Positions 11,732 to 21,479 of a stretch of DNA of 64,000 bases are shown here, one piece after another (positions within the stretch are counted from its first letter, which is position 1; each line of letters opens with the position of its first letter). The notes beneath the pieces are model-generated. The model was not told the DNA's origin. It searched no databases and was given only the letters and a program-made list of their open reading frames with translations. The stretch covers positions 1 to 64,000 of the forward strand of contig ARYC01003127.1 in the NCBI GenBank assembly GCA_000711775.1. Reading direction: 5' to 3'. Both the position numbers and the translations under genes were made by a program. This DNA is from Oxytricha trifallax (Eukaryota; Ciliophora; Spirotrichea; Sporadotrichida; Oxytrichidae).

Positions 11732-12133
11732 ATCTTCAAGTGCTATGAGCAGATTAGGGCAAAGAGATCACTGTTTCTTTGTGATGATGACATCATTGAA
11801 GAGCTGGGAGCATCACACTAGGACCACGATGGTGTTGCGATGGCATGGAACTGGTTGGCCAACGCTTCCCATACATTCAAGATTAAGCCCTTTTAGCAGC
11901 ATGTGTGGAGAAGCACTACAAGCAGACCAACGCCAATGAATAAAATATCCAGAATGACTAACTCTGAATTGTGCTTGGAAGTCCATCATACGAGTACCGC
12001 AAAGTACCCTAGGACAGTCCCATAAGAAGGAAGGTATCGTAGCCAGAACATTAAGATGAATTGCGATAATCAAGATGAGAGGAAATTTATCAAAGGTTTT
12101 CCTGAAATTCATCATTTACATATTTAATTATGA
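11732..12133 (+). CDS. Coding fragment, 133 codons, unknown
   Basis: A single frame in the Gln code, free of TGA, spans an island of clearly lower AT. It reads IFKCYEQIRAKRSLFLCDDD, then GVAMAWNWLANASHTFKIKP, a Ser/Thr-Arg-rich part, and ends KFIKGFPEIHHLH before TGA 12131-12133. No ATG lies at its start, so it may be an internal exon or MDS rather than a whole gene. A shorter competing frame starts at ATG 11724 (MTESSSAMSRLGQRD) but is less balanced in composition. No family recognised. Confidence 0.45.
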
Positions 12134-12134
12134 T

Positions 12135-12590
12135 TATTCTACAAATGTAATTTAAGCTAATAGGGTATCATTCTTGTATCACCTAGTGGGATTTAAAGTG
12201 ATCAATTTATTTAATTTAATTATAATTTCATATAAAACATTCAAAATACCAATACATTTTCAGTTATTTGGTTGGTATTTTTATTGATAAAAGGTGATAA
12301 TTAACGTATAATTTATTATAGTTTTATTAGGGTCTATGTAGGGGATTATGGTTTAAATATTAGCAATTTAAGTGTGTATATGCGAGTTTTGGGACAGTTT
12401 ATAACAGTGATTATATAGATTTAATATTTAAGATACGATACTGATGTGATGAGTATAAGGAATAACTCAAACCTATTCTTAATTAAAGAGTAAAATCATT
12501 AGTATAGAGTGATTAATAAAATAATTGTGGCTAGATAAGTAATTTAATGCAATTTAAAGGAAATTGATTTTATAAAAGTTGAGTAGTTCA
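12135..12590. other. AT-rich DNA, no gene seen
   Basis: Uniform AT-rich sequence separating two coding islands; candidate IES or spacer. Confidence 0.4.
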
Positions 12591-12594
12591 AAGC

Positions 12595-13085
12595 GCTAAT
12601 CAGCCATTTCTTACATCAATCATGGCAAAAATACTAAAGCTAGGCTAGTATCAGTTTTGGTAGCAGGTAGTCTGCCACTAGTGCTTTAGGAGCAATTGTA
12701 TTTTATTATGGAAATTCTTTCTAAGACTGTTTTGGTGTTGCCGCATCTTTCCAAAATACTTGCACCATCAGATGAAATCTCTGTAGATACAGTAGCATTC
12801 CTATTGAGAATACCTCAAGACAGCAAAGGAATTCCAGTGACTCCTCTGGCGTTTTAGCGCATGTTTTATTCCTGATATCTTCAGGAAGAGGGAGGGGTTA
12901 ACGTCTGGCTTCAAGCATTTTCATCTCTCTTTCGTAGAAGTCATCTTTAAATGAATAATCCCACTGATATATATAAATTTTTAACTCCAATTTACTGGTA
13001 GCTGCCAAATTTCTCTGGAAAAAAGCATGGTTCCAGATCGTAAGAGTCCTGCTAGAAAACTATAGCTCATTTTTAAACTTATTAT
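12595..13085 (+). pseudogene. Coding-like block directly left of TBE copy 2
   Basis: Two frames are protein-like in turn: first ASISFGSRQSATSALGAIVF and YYGNSFQDCFGVAASFQN (12630-12770), then KILAPSDEISVDTVAFLLRI and PQDSKGIPVTPLAFQRMF (12750-12870), a TGA, and EGGVNVWLQAFSSLFRRSH onward. The change of frame near 12750-12780 implies an indel, an intron or an MDS junction. No family recognised. The block ends where TBE copy 2 begins, so the transposon may have inserted into or beside this gene. Confidence 0.4.
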
Positions 13086-13149
13086 ATTTTAATTAATTTT
13101 TATTTTATAATTATTATATCACTTTTATACATCTTATGAAAGACTGCTC

Positions 13150-13950
13150 CCCAAATCTCCTGCTACTTTGACTCTCTCTCTTAGAGACTATAATGTTTCA
13201 TCGCCAATTTCCTGAGCTTCACATATCTGCTTAATCGATAGCTAACATTTATAAAAAGAATGGAATATCTTACAAGAAAGTCAATCGCATTAAGAGAGTG
13301 ATTGACTTTAATGTTCCATTATTATAAGACTAATTTAAATTATATATTCGATTAAATGCAGAGAGCTTAAGAGCATAATATAAAGTTCATACACGCTGAT
13401 GAAGCTCTCTGTATTAACGATAAAGGTCTTGGTACAAGAAGTACAGCAAAATTGAAGTTTATGACTAAAAGGTTAAGATTTAAGTTCATGCTATTCTTGG
13501 GGAAATCAGTGAAGAAAATGGACTAGAGACTTATATTATTCACCCTCGCTTAATAAAGACTGAATAATACATAAAGTTCTTGATATAACTCAGATATAAG
13601 TCTGCTGACGAGAAATTATTCTGTTTGTATATAACTTATCAGTTCAATAAACTAATGATTCAAGGAAGATTTATGAAAGACTAAACATATGACTTGTATT
13701 TAATGTTCTTTGCAACCTTCATTTTGATGGAATTGAGTTGTATTGGCGCCTATCAAAAGAGCACTACAAGAAACTTCTACTCTACCATTTGATGCATGAT
13801 TTGAAGATATATACTTAAGATTTTTATAAAGAATGCTGTTTATTGAGTCAGCGAAGAGAAAGCTAAGGTGTGTGCGAGAGAAGGGAGATTTTTTGTATAT
13901 TAATAAGTTTTAGATTTAAACGAATGAATATATTCACATATTATATTATT
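13150..13950 (+). pseudogene. TBE transposase, copy 2, N-truncated
   Basis: Recognisable segments: FHRQFPELHISAQSIANIYK (near 13200-13255, equivalent to FHRKFPDMHIS in copy 3), FIHADEALCINDKGLGTRST (first catalytic Asp, near 13387-13445), a region equivalent to VDNLSVHKTK around 13630-13660 and FDGIELYWRLSKEHYKK near 13727-13775, which carries the third acidic residue. These lie in different frames, so several indels have broken it. Confidence 0.8.
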
Positions 13951-14727
13951 CTTAAAGGGATTTGGCTTTTCTTTCTTTTATTCCTCTTATGGCTTGCTTG
14001 GGCCAATGTTTCTTCTATTAGTGCCAGCTTCTGCATCTATATTCATCTCATCTGATTTTTATAAATCTTTGAAGAGTCTATTACTCAATTCATGTTTTAC
14101 TTGGGACATTCTCTCTCTGTTTAATTTGCTGCGCTCCTTCATCAAGTATATGGCAGTGTCAGTGTTTTTCTATAAAGTTAGAAGACTATGCTTACTTGAG
14201 ATGAAAGGATGCTTTTGAAGTTCCTACAGCCAGGTGTCACTTATTTTAATACCTTGCTTCTCTTTTTCTTCAGGAGAGATGCTGTAACGTTTCTTATGAG
14301 CTTCTTAAATAACTTCATTTAAGTACTCAGGTTTCAGAATTGCAAGAACACCAAAGAAGAAGTTTCTCTCTGGCAACTTATTAGAGAGTTGCAGCTTTGA
14401 TGGAAGGAAGAGAGCAACATCTGGATCACTCATAGCATCATCATAGAAGTTTGTAACTGATATTTATAGGTAGTTAGGTTTATCTATCAACTATAATTCA
14501 TTTGTTTTTAAAGCTTTTTTATATTCGCTAAGGAATGTTTTAAGAATGAGATTTTTGTTCCATCCTAGCCTGAGTTTTGTTAAGAACAATTTAACTGTGG
14601 TTGAAGAATTAGTGTTTGATGAAAACTTACTTTACTAAGCAAGTATCTGTAAAGATTTTCCTTATGTGCGAAATTTCCTATTAATTCTTGAGATTATATT
14701 CTTTATTTCATAATCCATAGACTCCAT
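13950..14727 (-). pseudogene. TBE 22-kDa-type gene, copy 2
   Basis: The start at 14727 (MES on the minus strand) corresponds to the starts at 1229 and 33767. Conserved parts such as the stretch before GKISFLK-like and SNKL...ERNFFFGVL (around 14340-14400) align with copy 1 at the DNA level. Indels and stops break the frame. Confidence 0.7.
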
Positions 14728-15263
14728 CTTGATTCCTCTTTATATAAATGTTTGGAAAACTTAATATTGATATCAAAAGCTTATAAAAATATAATTCTAA
14801 AATGGGAGCAACAACTGGAGATTAATCTTATAGAGTGATTCGGAAAAAGATGAAAGAATTTGCTACAAGTTTCATAGTATGAATTTAACTTCCATTTTTA
14901 TCAAACTTTATCGATTAAATTGCTCCTAATAATAGTTAATTCAATAAGGGGGTATCCTAATTTAATTTAACTTAATTAGGCGGTTTAATTTTGTTCAAAA
15001 CCGTATTATGGGTGCATTAAAAATATTAATATTTAAAAAAAATTACATCATAATTTTATAAGAACACTTTTAGGATTGCAGCCTCAACCCTCAAAACATG
15101 TTAATAGATTTTAATTTATAAAATAGATGAATTACTATATATATTTTGTAAAAAGTTAACGCATTCAAATTTTATTGTTTATTCTTCTTTTTTCTTTAAC
15201 CTATGAGATTTCTTTGTAACTCTGTTCTATCGCACTTTTTTAATTATTAAGAGTATCTAATAA

Positions 15264-17024
15264 ATGAGCGGCAACCAACTTAGAAAAGCGGCACTGGTTA
15301 GCATAAGTCAGTAAAAACTATCATTCATAAATCAAAAGAAAGTCCAGACTACATCAAGTATGGAACTAAAATTCTTTTAACTGATGTCGTAAATTTCGAA
15401 TTGCTAATAAATTGTTAAATAGAAATGCATAGCTAAGAAAATTAATGCTAAGTACCAATAAAAATGGCAGAAGAGGAAGAGAAAAGAAAGGAAAAAATCA
15501 ATTATTTTTGCTATTAATGCGAGAAAATTTTCATTTATAAATCTGCTCTCAGTGTTCTTACAAACCATAGCTCTATCTTAATCATGATAATATTGAAAGT
15601 AAATATTTTTGCCCTTAATGTGATAAGTAAAATAATAATTCAAGAGATTTGAACATTTATTTAGAAAAAATAATGTTAATAAGTTTGAGGTAATAGATCC
15701 TGAGAATGGTAAGATATTCCTTTAAAAAACTAAGAGTTCCCTTGAATCTCTGGAGCAAATAGTTAAAACAAAATTAAAGCTCACAAAAGCAGTGTGAAAC
15801 TACCCTGGCTCTAAGATAGTAAAAATTACAGTATAAATAGAAGCGTTCAATATTCATGATTTATAATAAGAAAACTTTAATTAATTAATTATTTTAATCA
15901 CACTAATACTAATACTTATTATGTAAATCGAAAATGGAAATCTCTCTGATTATTCTTATTCTTCCTCATCTTCATCCTCTTCTTCATCTTCACTGTCAAA
16001 TTCAACTTCTATGTCTGCTCTCTCTGTCACTCTGCGAAGCACCAGTCCAGCTGCACCTGTGGTCTTACCAGGTAGGACCACTATATAAAAAGAATTTAAG
16101 GATATGTTTTTTGTAACTTACATTTTTATTGAGTGCTCTGTCTCCACCTGCGTTTGATCTTTAAGTATTCGTATTATTATATTAAGTTTTTAAATTAATT
16201 AATATATTACTAATTATAAATTATAATTGAATCTAATAGACCTTAGAAATTGTAGAGAAAGTTTTATTATTTTTGAGGACAAATTTGAGAAGAAAGAGAT
16301 TACAGATCAACAATATGCTTAAATGATATATCCTCACTACTTTAGATGAAATGAAAAATATCAGATGGAATTCGTAAATGAATACTAAGCATCTACAATT
16401 GCTATTATAGAATGAGTGGGTTAAAATAAGCTTGATTCAATATTGCTCGCTCAAGATCACAGAGCTTTTCGCTTATCAATCTACTAAATTTCTTAAGAGA
16501 CTATACTTATAATTGAATAATTGCTTAACAACTGCCTCTTATCAAACAAATGTTTGTTAAGGAATTTAAGAGCATCATAACTTAGGTTATCCACATAGAG
16601 ATTTTAACTTTAGTATATTATGATAATGTTTCTCCCTTCAGTGTGGTTGTTATAGGTTTCAATAAATCATAAAGAGTCAATGCATATGGGCTTGAAATGT
16701 TCATGGCATTCCTAGTTTACTTTCCTTAATGAGAAGACTCGAGAAATGGCGATATCAAGTGGAATATTTGGGCTCTAACAGAAATATTAGCAGAATGCGA
16801 TATGCCAAGAAATGAATACTACAGCTGTAAAAGAGAGAAAGATTCAAATCTGAGAATACAGCAGTATAATTGCTAGAACAAGGTTAATGTTAAAATGCTA
16901 GATATGGTTGAGTAAATTATTCTCAAGCTAAACCACAGAGCAGATCAAACAATTGATCAAATTATGAGACGAATAGGATCAAGCTTAGAAAGTAAACTCA
17001 TGATGCCTATTACTATTTGATTGA
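15264..17024 (+). pseudogene. TBE zinc-finger/kinase gene, copy 2, with insertion
   Basis: Starts MSGNQLRKA at 15264, as in copy 1, and ends at TGA 17022-17024 at the equivalent place. It is longer than the other copies because ~360 bp of unrelated DNA (about 15866-16230) sits in the middle. The finger region survives only in part. In the kinase part the DFN motif has become GFN (near 16650) and the catalytic loop is disrupted, while RDGDIKW-like and DMPRN segments are still recognisable (16745-16815). Multiply broken. Confidence 0.75.
15866..16230 (-). mobile_element. Insertion in TBE copy 2 carrying an exon-like repeat (family E)
   Basis: Comparison with copy 1 shows that the kinase gene is interrupted here. 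The insert is AT-rich at both ends. On the minus strand its core has an intron-like start (GTAAGTTACAAAAAACAT ... AG) followed by VVLPGKTTGAAGLVLRRVTE and an acidic Asp/Glu tail. Related cores occur near 29.5 kb (minus) and at 52.0 and 52.6 kb (plus). Exact ends and any target duplication are uncertain. Confidence 0.55.
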
Positions 17025-17157
17025 ATAGTTAAAATAAAACCCTTCTAATACTCTCGCATTATGATTACATTTTAACCTTAATCCCTTAATCCCTTAATCT
17101 CCTACATTGACCCTAATAAAAACTTTAATATAATATGAGTTAATTGCACCCTTTAAT

Positions 17158-17874
17158 CCATAAAGTCCATTACTATTGACAAAGTTTGATTCATATTTTA
17201 TTTAAAATCAAATAATCTAAAAAGTAAATATGTTGAACATTAAGTTTTTATATGTATTATCACACACTTAAACTTATATATAAATTAAATTAACCGTCGG
17301 CAATAAAAAATAAGTGCCGACAGTTGCTGCGATATATTAAATTATTGAACTTTATTTAAAAGAAAATTAATTAATAATCACTCTTAGTTAATCATAATTT
17401 AAAGGGTTTTGGATTCAAAAATCCTAATAAATATCACAAATCCTTAAAGATCTTTGATAATCTAAAAAGAACTTTAAAATGAACAAAATAGTAAATAATA
17501 ATAATGAGTTATAATTTGTAAAAAAATTATAATTAAATCTCTTAATAGGACTCTAAAAATCTATATAGATAATTATAGATCTAAAATGATTACTAATATC
17601 TATCAGGATTTTTGAATCCTAAACTTATAATATCATGATCAAGAAATGTTGGCAATTAATTAGATAAAACATAGTAAAAAGTACTATTAATTATAAAATC
17701 GCAGCAACCGTCGGCATTATTTTAAAATTGCCGACTGTTAAGAAAATTAACTAATTATGATAGTTAGAAATATAATCTGAATAAGAGTTTGATGGTTATT
17801 AGATTTTATTTTTAATTTATATTAACTCAAATTTTATAAAATAATAATTTTGACAATCGTCATTGTTTTTATGG
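17158..17874. mobile_element. 717-bp inverted-repeat element in TBE copy 2 (family F), AAT duplication
   Basis: Left end CCATAAAGTCCATTACTATT and right end (reverse) CCATAAAAACAATGACGATT are inverted repeats. Internally ACCGTCGGCA...TGCCGAC...GTTGCTGCGA at 17290-17335 is inverted at 17698-17740, and GGATTCAAAAATCCTAATA near 17410 is inverted near 17605-17625. Flanking bases are AAT on both sides (17155-17157 and 17875-17877). Removing the insert restores the subterminal sequence seen in TBE copy 1 (TCAATCAAAAACTCAATC). No coding capacity; a non-autonomous foldback element with an ANT-type target. Confidence 0.72.
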
Positions 17875-17913
17875 AATCAATAAAAAACTCAATCAAATTA
17901 CTGAAGGGGTTTT

Positions 17914-19130
17914 AATCGATAATGGAGCTTGTGAACTCTGAGCTGGCGATCATGGTCTTAAAATACTTATATTCTATGATATGTATTTTTAATGGATCCT
18001 GATTAGAAATCTATAGTACCTGAACGCTTTGTATCAAATTTTCGCATTGCTTTGCTTGAAAGTTTAAATGAGCAATTCTCCTTTATTAAATACGTTTCTG
18101 TTTTGGACCCTATCCTAGTAAAAATGCGTACTTAAGTTGACCTATTCATAATTATCAAGAGGGATTCTACATCTTGCCTACATCGACGCTCTACCGTTAA
18201 TTCACGATCTTTAGCTCCTCAAATCTAATAATATTTTATACATATTTTTATGGTAATTTCGCAAGTAATATCACCAAAGTGCCATAAACGGCTTCAAGGT
18301 GCTTAGTATTTTTGAGAATTTAAATGGCGAGCTTATAAATGTCGGAGTCCGTCACTTCTGAATTTTGAAAATAGTACGCCAGTTGCTACTACATTTTTGC
18401 CTGATATTGATTCATTCACTCAAGATTTAGTTCAAACTTCAGAGTGGTACTTAACATGCTTTCTTCATTATGACCTCCTCCTTTACGTGTGCCATGTGCT
18501 AGTATATTGAGTATAAATCTCCATCATTATTTGTTTGACCGGTTTGATACATATCAACAAACTTACTATTTAGACTGCTACCTGATGAGTTTCTATTTGA
18601 TAGCTGGCTGTTCTAATTCCTTCACGAAGTCGATCTTGAAATTCTAGAAAAATCATTGAAATTACTAACATACCTTGTTATAAGCTCATTCTTCTCCAGA
18701 TCCGAAAATACTTATTTCATATGTACTTTCCCAATAATAGCTGATAATATTAATATCGAGTTGATTTTTTAGTCTTCATTACAAATTTACACAAGGTGGA
18801 AAACCCTTTGACTAAACCAACTTTGTCTTTTTGAGGTGAACTGAAAGATTTTTCTGTTATTTTATTTGGTTGAGAATCAGGATGTGGCTAAGTTTATTGG
18901 TATATTCAGTTGAGATTGTGATAAAACTTCTCTCTATAATTGAATTCATATGAAAAAGGAGAAAAAGCTACGTTAGGCCGAGTAAGCTACTTTTGATTGT
19001 TGATTTTCATTTCGTAAGTCATGTACTCTACAAAATTAGGCTCTTAAGTACTAGTAGTAGTAGTTGATCAAATTTTTTTAAATATCATTTGTCTCTATCG
19101 AAGCTTAGCCTCTTTACTCCACATAATAAA
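17914..19130. pseudogene. Low-AT coding-like block of uncertain strand
   Basis: Composition is less AT-rich than flanks, with long frames on both strands in the Gln code. On the minus strand RSTQVRIFTRIGSKTETYLI and KENCSFKLSSKAMRKFDTKR (18010-18150) read well. On the plus strand FDTYQQTYYLDCYLMSFYLI (near 18540-18600) does. Frames change several times. It starts immediately after the TBE copy 2 end. No family recognised. Confidence 0.3.
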
Positions 19131-19393
19131 TTAACATTGTACTTATTTTTATTTTGACAATTTATATTGATAATTATTTACAAACATTACATTGTATATT
19201 TTTCAGTTTTTATTATTTAAAATCCTTAATAACAATTTAGTTAATTATACGGTTAATGAAATTTGCATATTTTCAAACCTTTAATGTCCATTTCAAATTA
19301 ATCTGGCAGTTTAATGATTACATTTTAATTAAGTCTGTATTAAAAACGATTAATATTAATATATACACATTCGACTTCGAGGACTACTTAGAA

Positions 19394-20317
19394 ATGAAGC
19401 GCCGTAATCGAACTCCATCTCCAGTCTCTGACGTCAAATACATTACAGAAAAAAATTAGTACTAAATAGGAGATTAATAAGAAAATTAAGATTTTGAACT
19501 AAATATGGATCTTAATTTAACAATAACTAATTAATAATATATTTATTAAAATTAAGTTGGATCCAGCTACGAATATATGTAGACTATCTCTAAGGCACAA
19601 CTCAAAAACAGATTCGACACCAGAGAATCTTGCTTATCAATTTGGATCAATACAATTGAATCCAAACTATTTAGAGTAACAAGAAGATTCTCTGATGTCA
19701 TTACTGCTATTTACATTGGTATCGACCACAAATAACTGACAGACATAGTCGCCATGATTAAAAGTAGAACTAATTCAGCACTAGAAACCCCTAGACTTCT
19801 CGTTGACTTCATCATGCTTTTTAATATAGACATCCTGAAGAATGTCACAGCCAACGAGGCAGCGTGTATTTCTATTGATGCAGACTATCACAACCATCTC
19901 AATAAAGTTGAAATTCATGTCAAATGTCTTTAAAAACACGCTTTCTTCTTGAAGTCAGACCTTACATAACTGATGTCTACAAGATTGTAAGAACACATCA
20001 GACTTAAGGAACTTAGATTTTTTATCTAAGTTAAAACTTTGACACTCAATTTAATTTCAAAGAATAATGAAATTAAATTTAAATCCTCAAAAGAAAAGGA
20101 GGAAAAGGAAGAAAATCAAGAAGACAAGGGAAGAAAAAACAAAGAAACAGCAAAGGAAAAGGAAGAAGAAGAAGATGAAAGACTCAGTGAAAGAGGAGAA
20201 AATCTCGTCATTAACTAAAGGGTCTAGTCCCTTACATGCTATCAAGCATATTAGATCGGGGGTCCCAAGAGACCTCAGTGTGATCACATTTAGCTAAAAT
20301 AGCATAATTATAGGTGA
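19394..20317 (+). CDS. Hypothetical protein, 307 residues, ciliate code
   Basis: From ATG 19394 (MKRRNRTPSPVSDVKYITEK) the frame is open in the Gln code to TGA 20315-20317, using about a dozen TAA/TAG as Gln. The frame extends upstream to ATG 19256 but that part is AT-rich. Middle: ESCLSIWINTIESKLFRVTR, HKQLTDIVAMIKSRTNSALE, ANEAACISIDADYHNHLNKV; then a Lys/Glu-rich, probably coiled-coil C-terminus (20080-20200). The last 9 codons lie inside palindrome A1, so the insertion appears to have supplied the stop. No family recognised. Strong composition and uninterrupted length make it one of the better host ORFs here. Confidence 0.55.
20246..20290. repeat. Short dispersed motif GATCGGGGGTCCC..GAGACCTCA, copy 1
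   Basis: GATCGGGGGTCCCAAGAGAC then CTCAGTGT at 20256-20283, nearly identical to 40569-40596. It lies inside the 19394 ORF just before the A1 insertion. Function unknown. Confidence 0.5.
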
Positions 20318-20842
20318 ATTAATTAATTTGATCAACTTTGCACATGTTTGACTTTAATATTAAAATAAATATATATTTTAGGTACTCTACCGCAGATTTT
20401 TATATATAAACCTGTCTTGCGGTAGAGTACCTTAATTATATTAATTAAATTAAATAAATAAAATCAAATATTGCATTACTTTTTGCAGAAAATGCATTAA
20501 ATAATAAATTGTTATTTTCATAAAACAAATATAGTAACTTGTTGCTACTCTGGGCAACAATATTTTAAGAAGTTCAATTAATAATATATTATTTTCTTAA
20601 TTTTAATTATTTTTATAATTTACATTTTTATTTAATGCATTTTCTGCAAAAAGTAATGCAATATTTGATTTTATTTATTTAATTTAATTAATATAATTAA
20701 GGTACTCTACCGCAAGACAGGTTTATATATAAAAATCTGCGGTAGAGTACCTAAAAATATATATTTATTTTAATATTAAAGTCAAACATGTGCAAAGTTG
20801 ATCAAATTAATTAATTCACCTATAATTATGCTATTTTAGCTA
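20291..20842. mobile_element. Palindromic foldback element A1, ATT target duplication
   Basis: A 552-bp element made of two ~210-bp arms that are near-perfect inverted copies around a ~130-bp loop. It begins TAGCTAAAATAGC and ends GCTATTTTAGCTA. ATT flanks it on both sides (20288-20290 and 20843-20845). Each arm contains its own hairpin, GGTACTCTACCGC...GCGGTAGAGTACC (20381-20431 and 20701-20751), and the loop has a small GTTGC/GCAAC hairpin. A second member with the same architecture and length lies at 36354-36904. No protein coded; a non-autonomous element. Confidence 0.88.
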
Positions 20843-20949
20843 ATTATTATTATTATTATTTTTATTATATTATTAATATATACGATAATACTTTGGCAAT
20901 TTCGTCTACCTTAAGATTGATTCTTAATTTAATTTTCAAATACCCCGAA

Positions 20950-21460
20950 TCAATTATAGCTATACAATAATAATAAGTCATTCTTCGGGTTTTTTTTTAA
21001 ATTCTTGGTATAATTTTAAATCTCAAATTTCCTTTCAGTATTCTCTTCCTCATCCTTCTTCTTCATATCTTCCCCCACATCCTCCTTCATCTTCTCCTCC
21101 ACCTCAATCATTGCTTTGACTTCATTGTTTTTATATCTTCATTGGTTTCCCATTTTCTATTTCATGTTGTAGCTTTCTTATTACCTTCCTTTGTTGGAGA
21201 TGAGGGAAAACTTTTCTTCTTCAAATTTCTTTCCCATTTTTGTTGAGGAGAGGGATCTTTGTTTGTTATTAAAAGCCAGTCTGCAAAAGTCAATACTGTT
21301 TTTAATTCCCATGTCAAGCATTTAGTTTAAGCCGGAATCTATTAAATTGACATGCCTGGGACACATTTTACAGTTTACATTTAATATGGTTTTAATAGGA
21401 CCTTCTTAAATAGTCAATAGTTTTTGCTTCTAATTATTTCTCCATTATTTTATTATAAAT
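20950..21460 (-). pseudogene. Acidic/lysine-rich coding fragment, minus strand
   Basis: On the minus strand in the Gln code one frame reads EGPIKTILNVNCKMCPRHVN, LIDSGLNQMLDMGIKNSIDF, then a TGA at 21139-21141, then NNEVKAMIEVEEKMKEDVGE and a Lys/Glu tail to TGA 20950-20952. The composition is good and the only interruption is one TGA over about 150 codons. CKMC could be half of a zinc-binding site. No family recognised; it may be a decayed gene or contain a small IES around the TGA. Confidence 0.42.
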
Positions 21461-21479
21461 AGTTAAGCAAAAGAGAATA

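Larger units (their letters stand above)
13150..17913 (+). mobile_element. TBE-type DNA transposon, copy 2 (left-truncated, with insertions)
   Basis: Homology to the other two TBE copies begins at about 13150 inside the transposase, so the left terminus and the first ~100 codons are missing. The three genes follow in the usual order and strands. The right end matches copy 1 (ACTCAATCAAATTACTGAA then GGGGTTTT at 17906-17913) but has lost the last part of the telomeric repeat. Two insertions interrupt it: one at about 15866-16230 within the kinase gene and one at 17158-17874 near the right end. It is clearly inactive and older than copies 1 and 3. Confidence 0.88.

Noticed and set aside
20087-20287. 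Minus-strand Phe/Leu-rich frame
   Set aside because: Antisense of the Lys/Glu-rich C-terminus of the 19394-20317 ORF.
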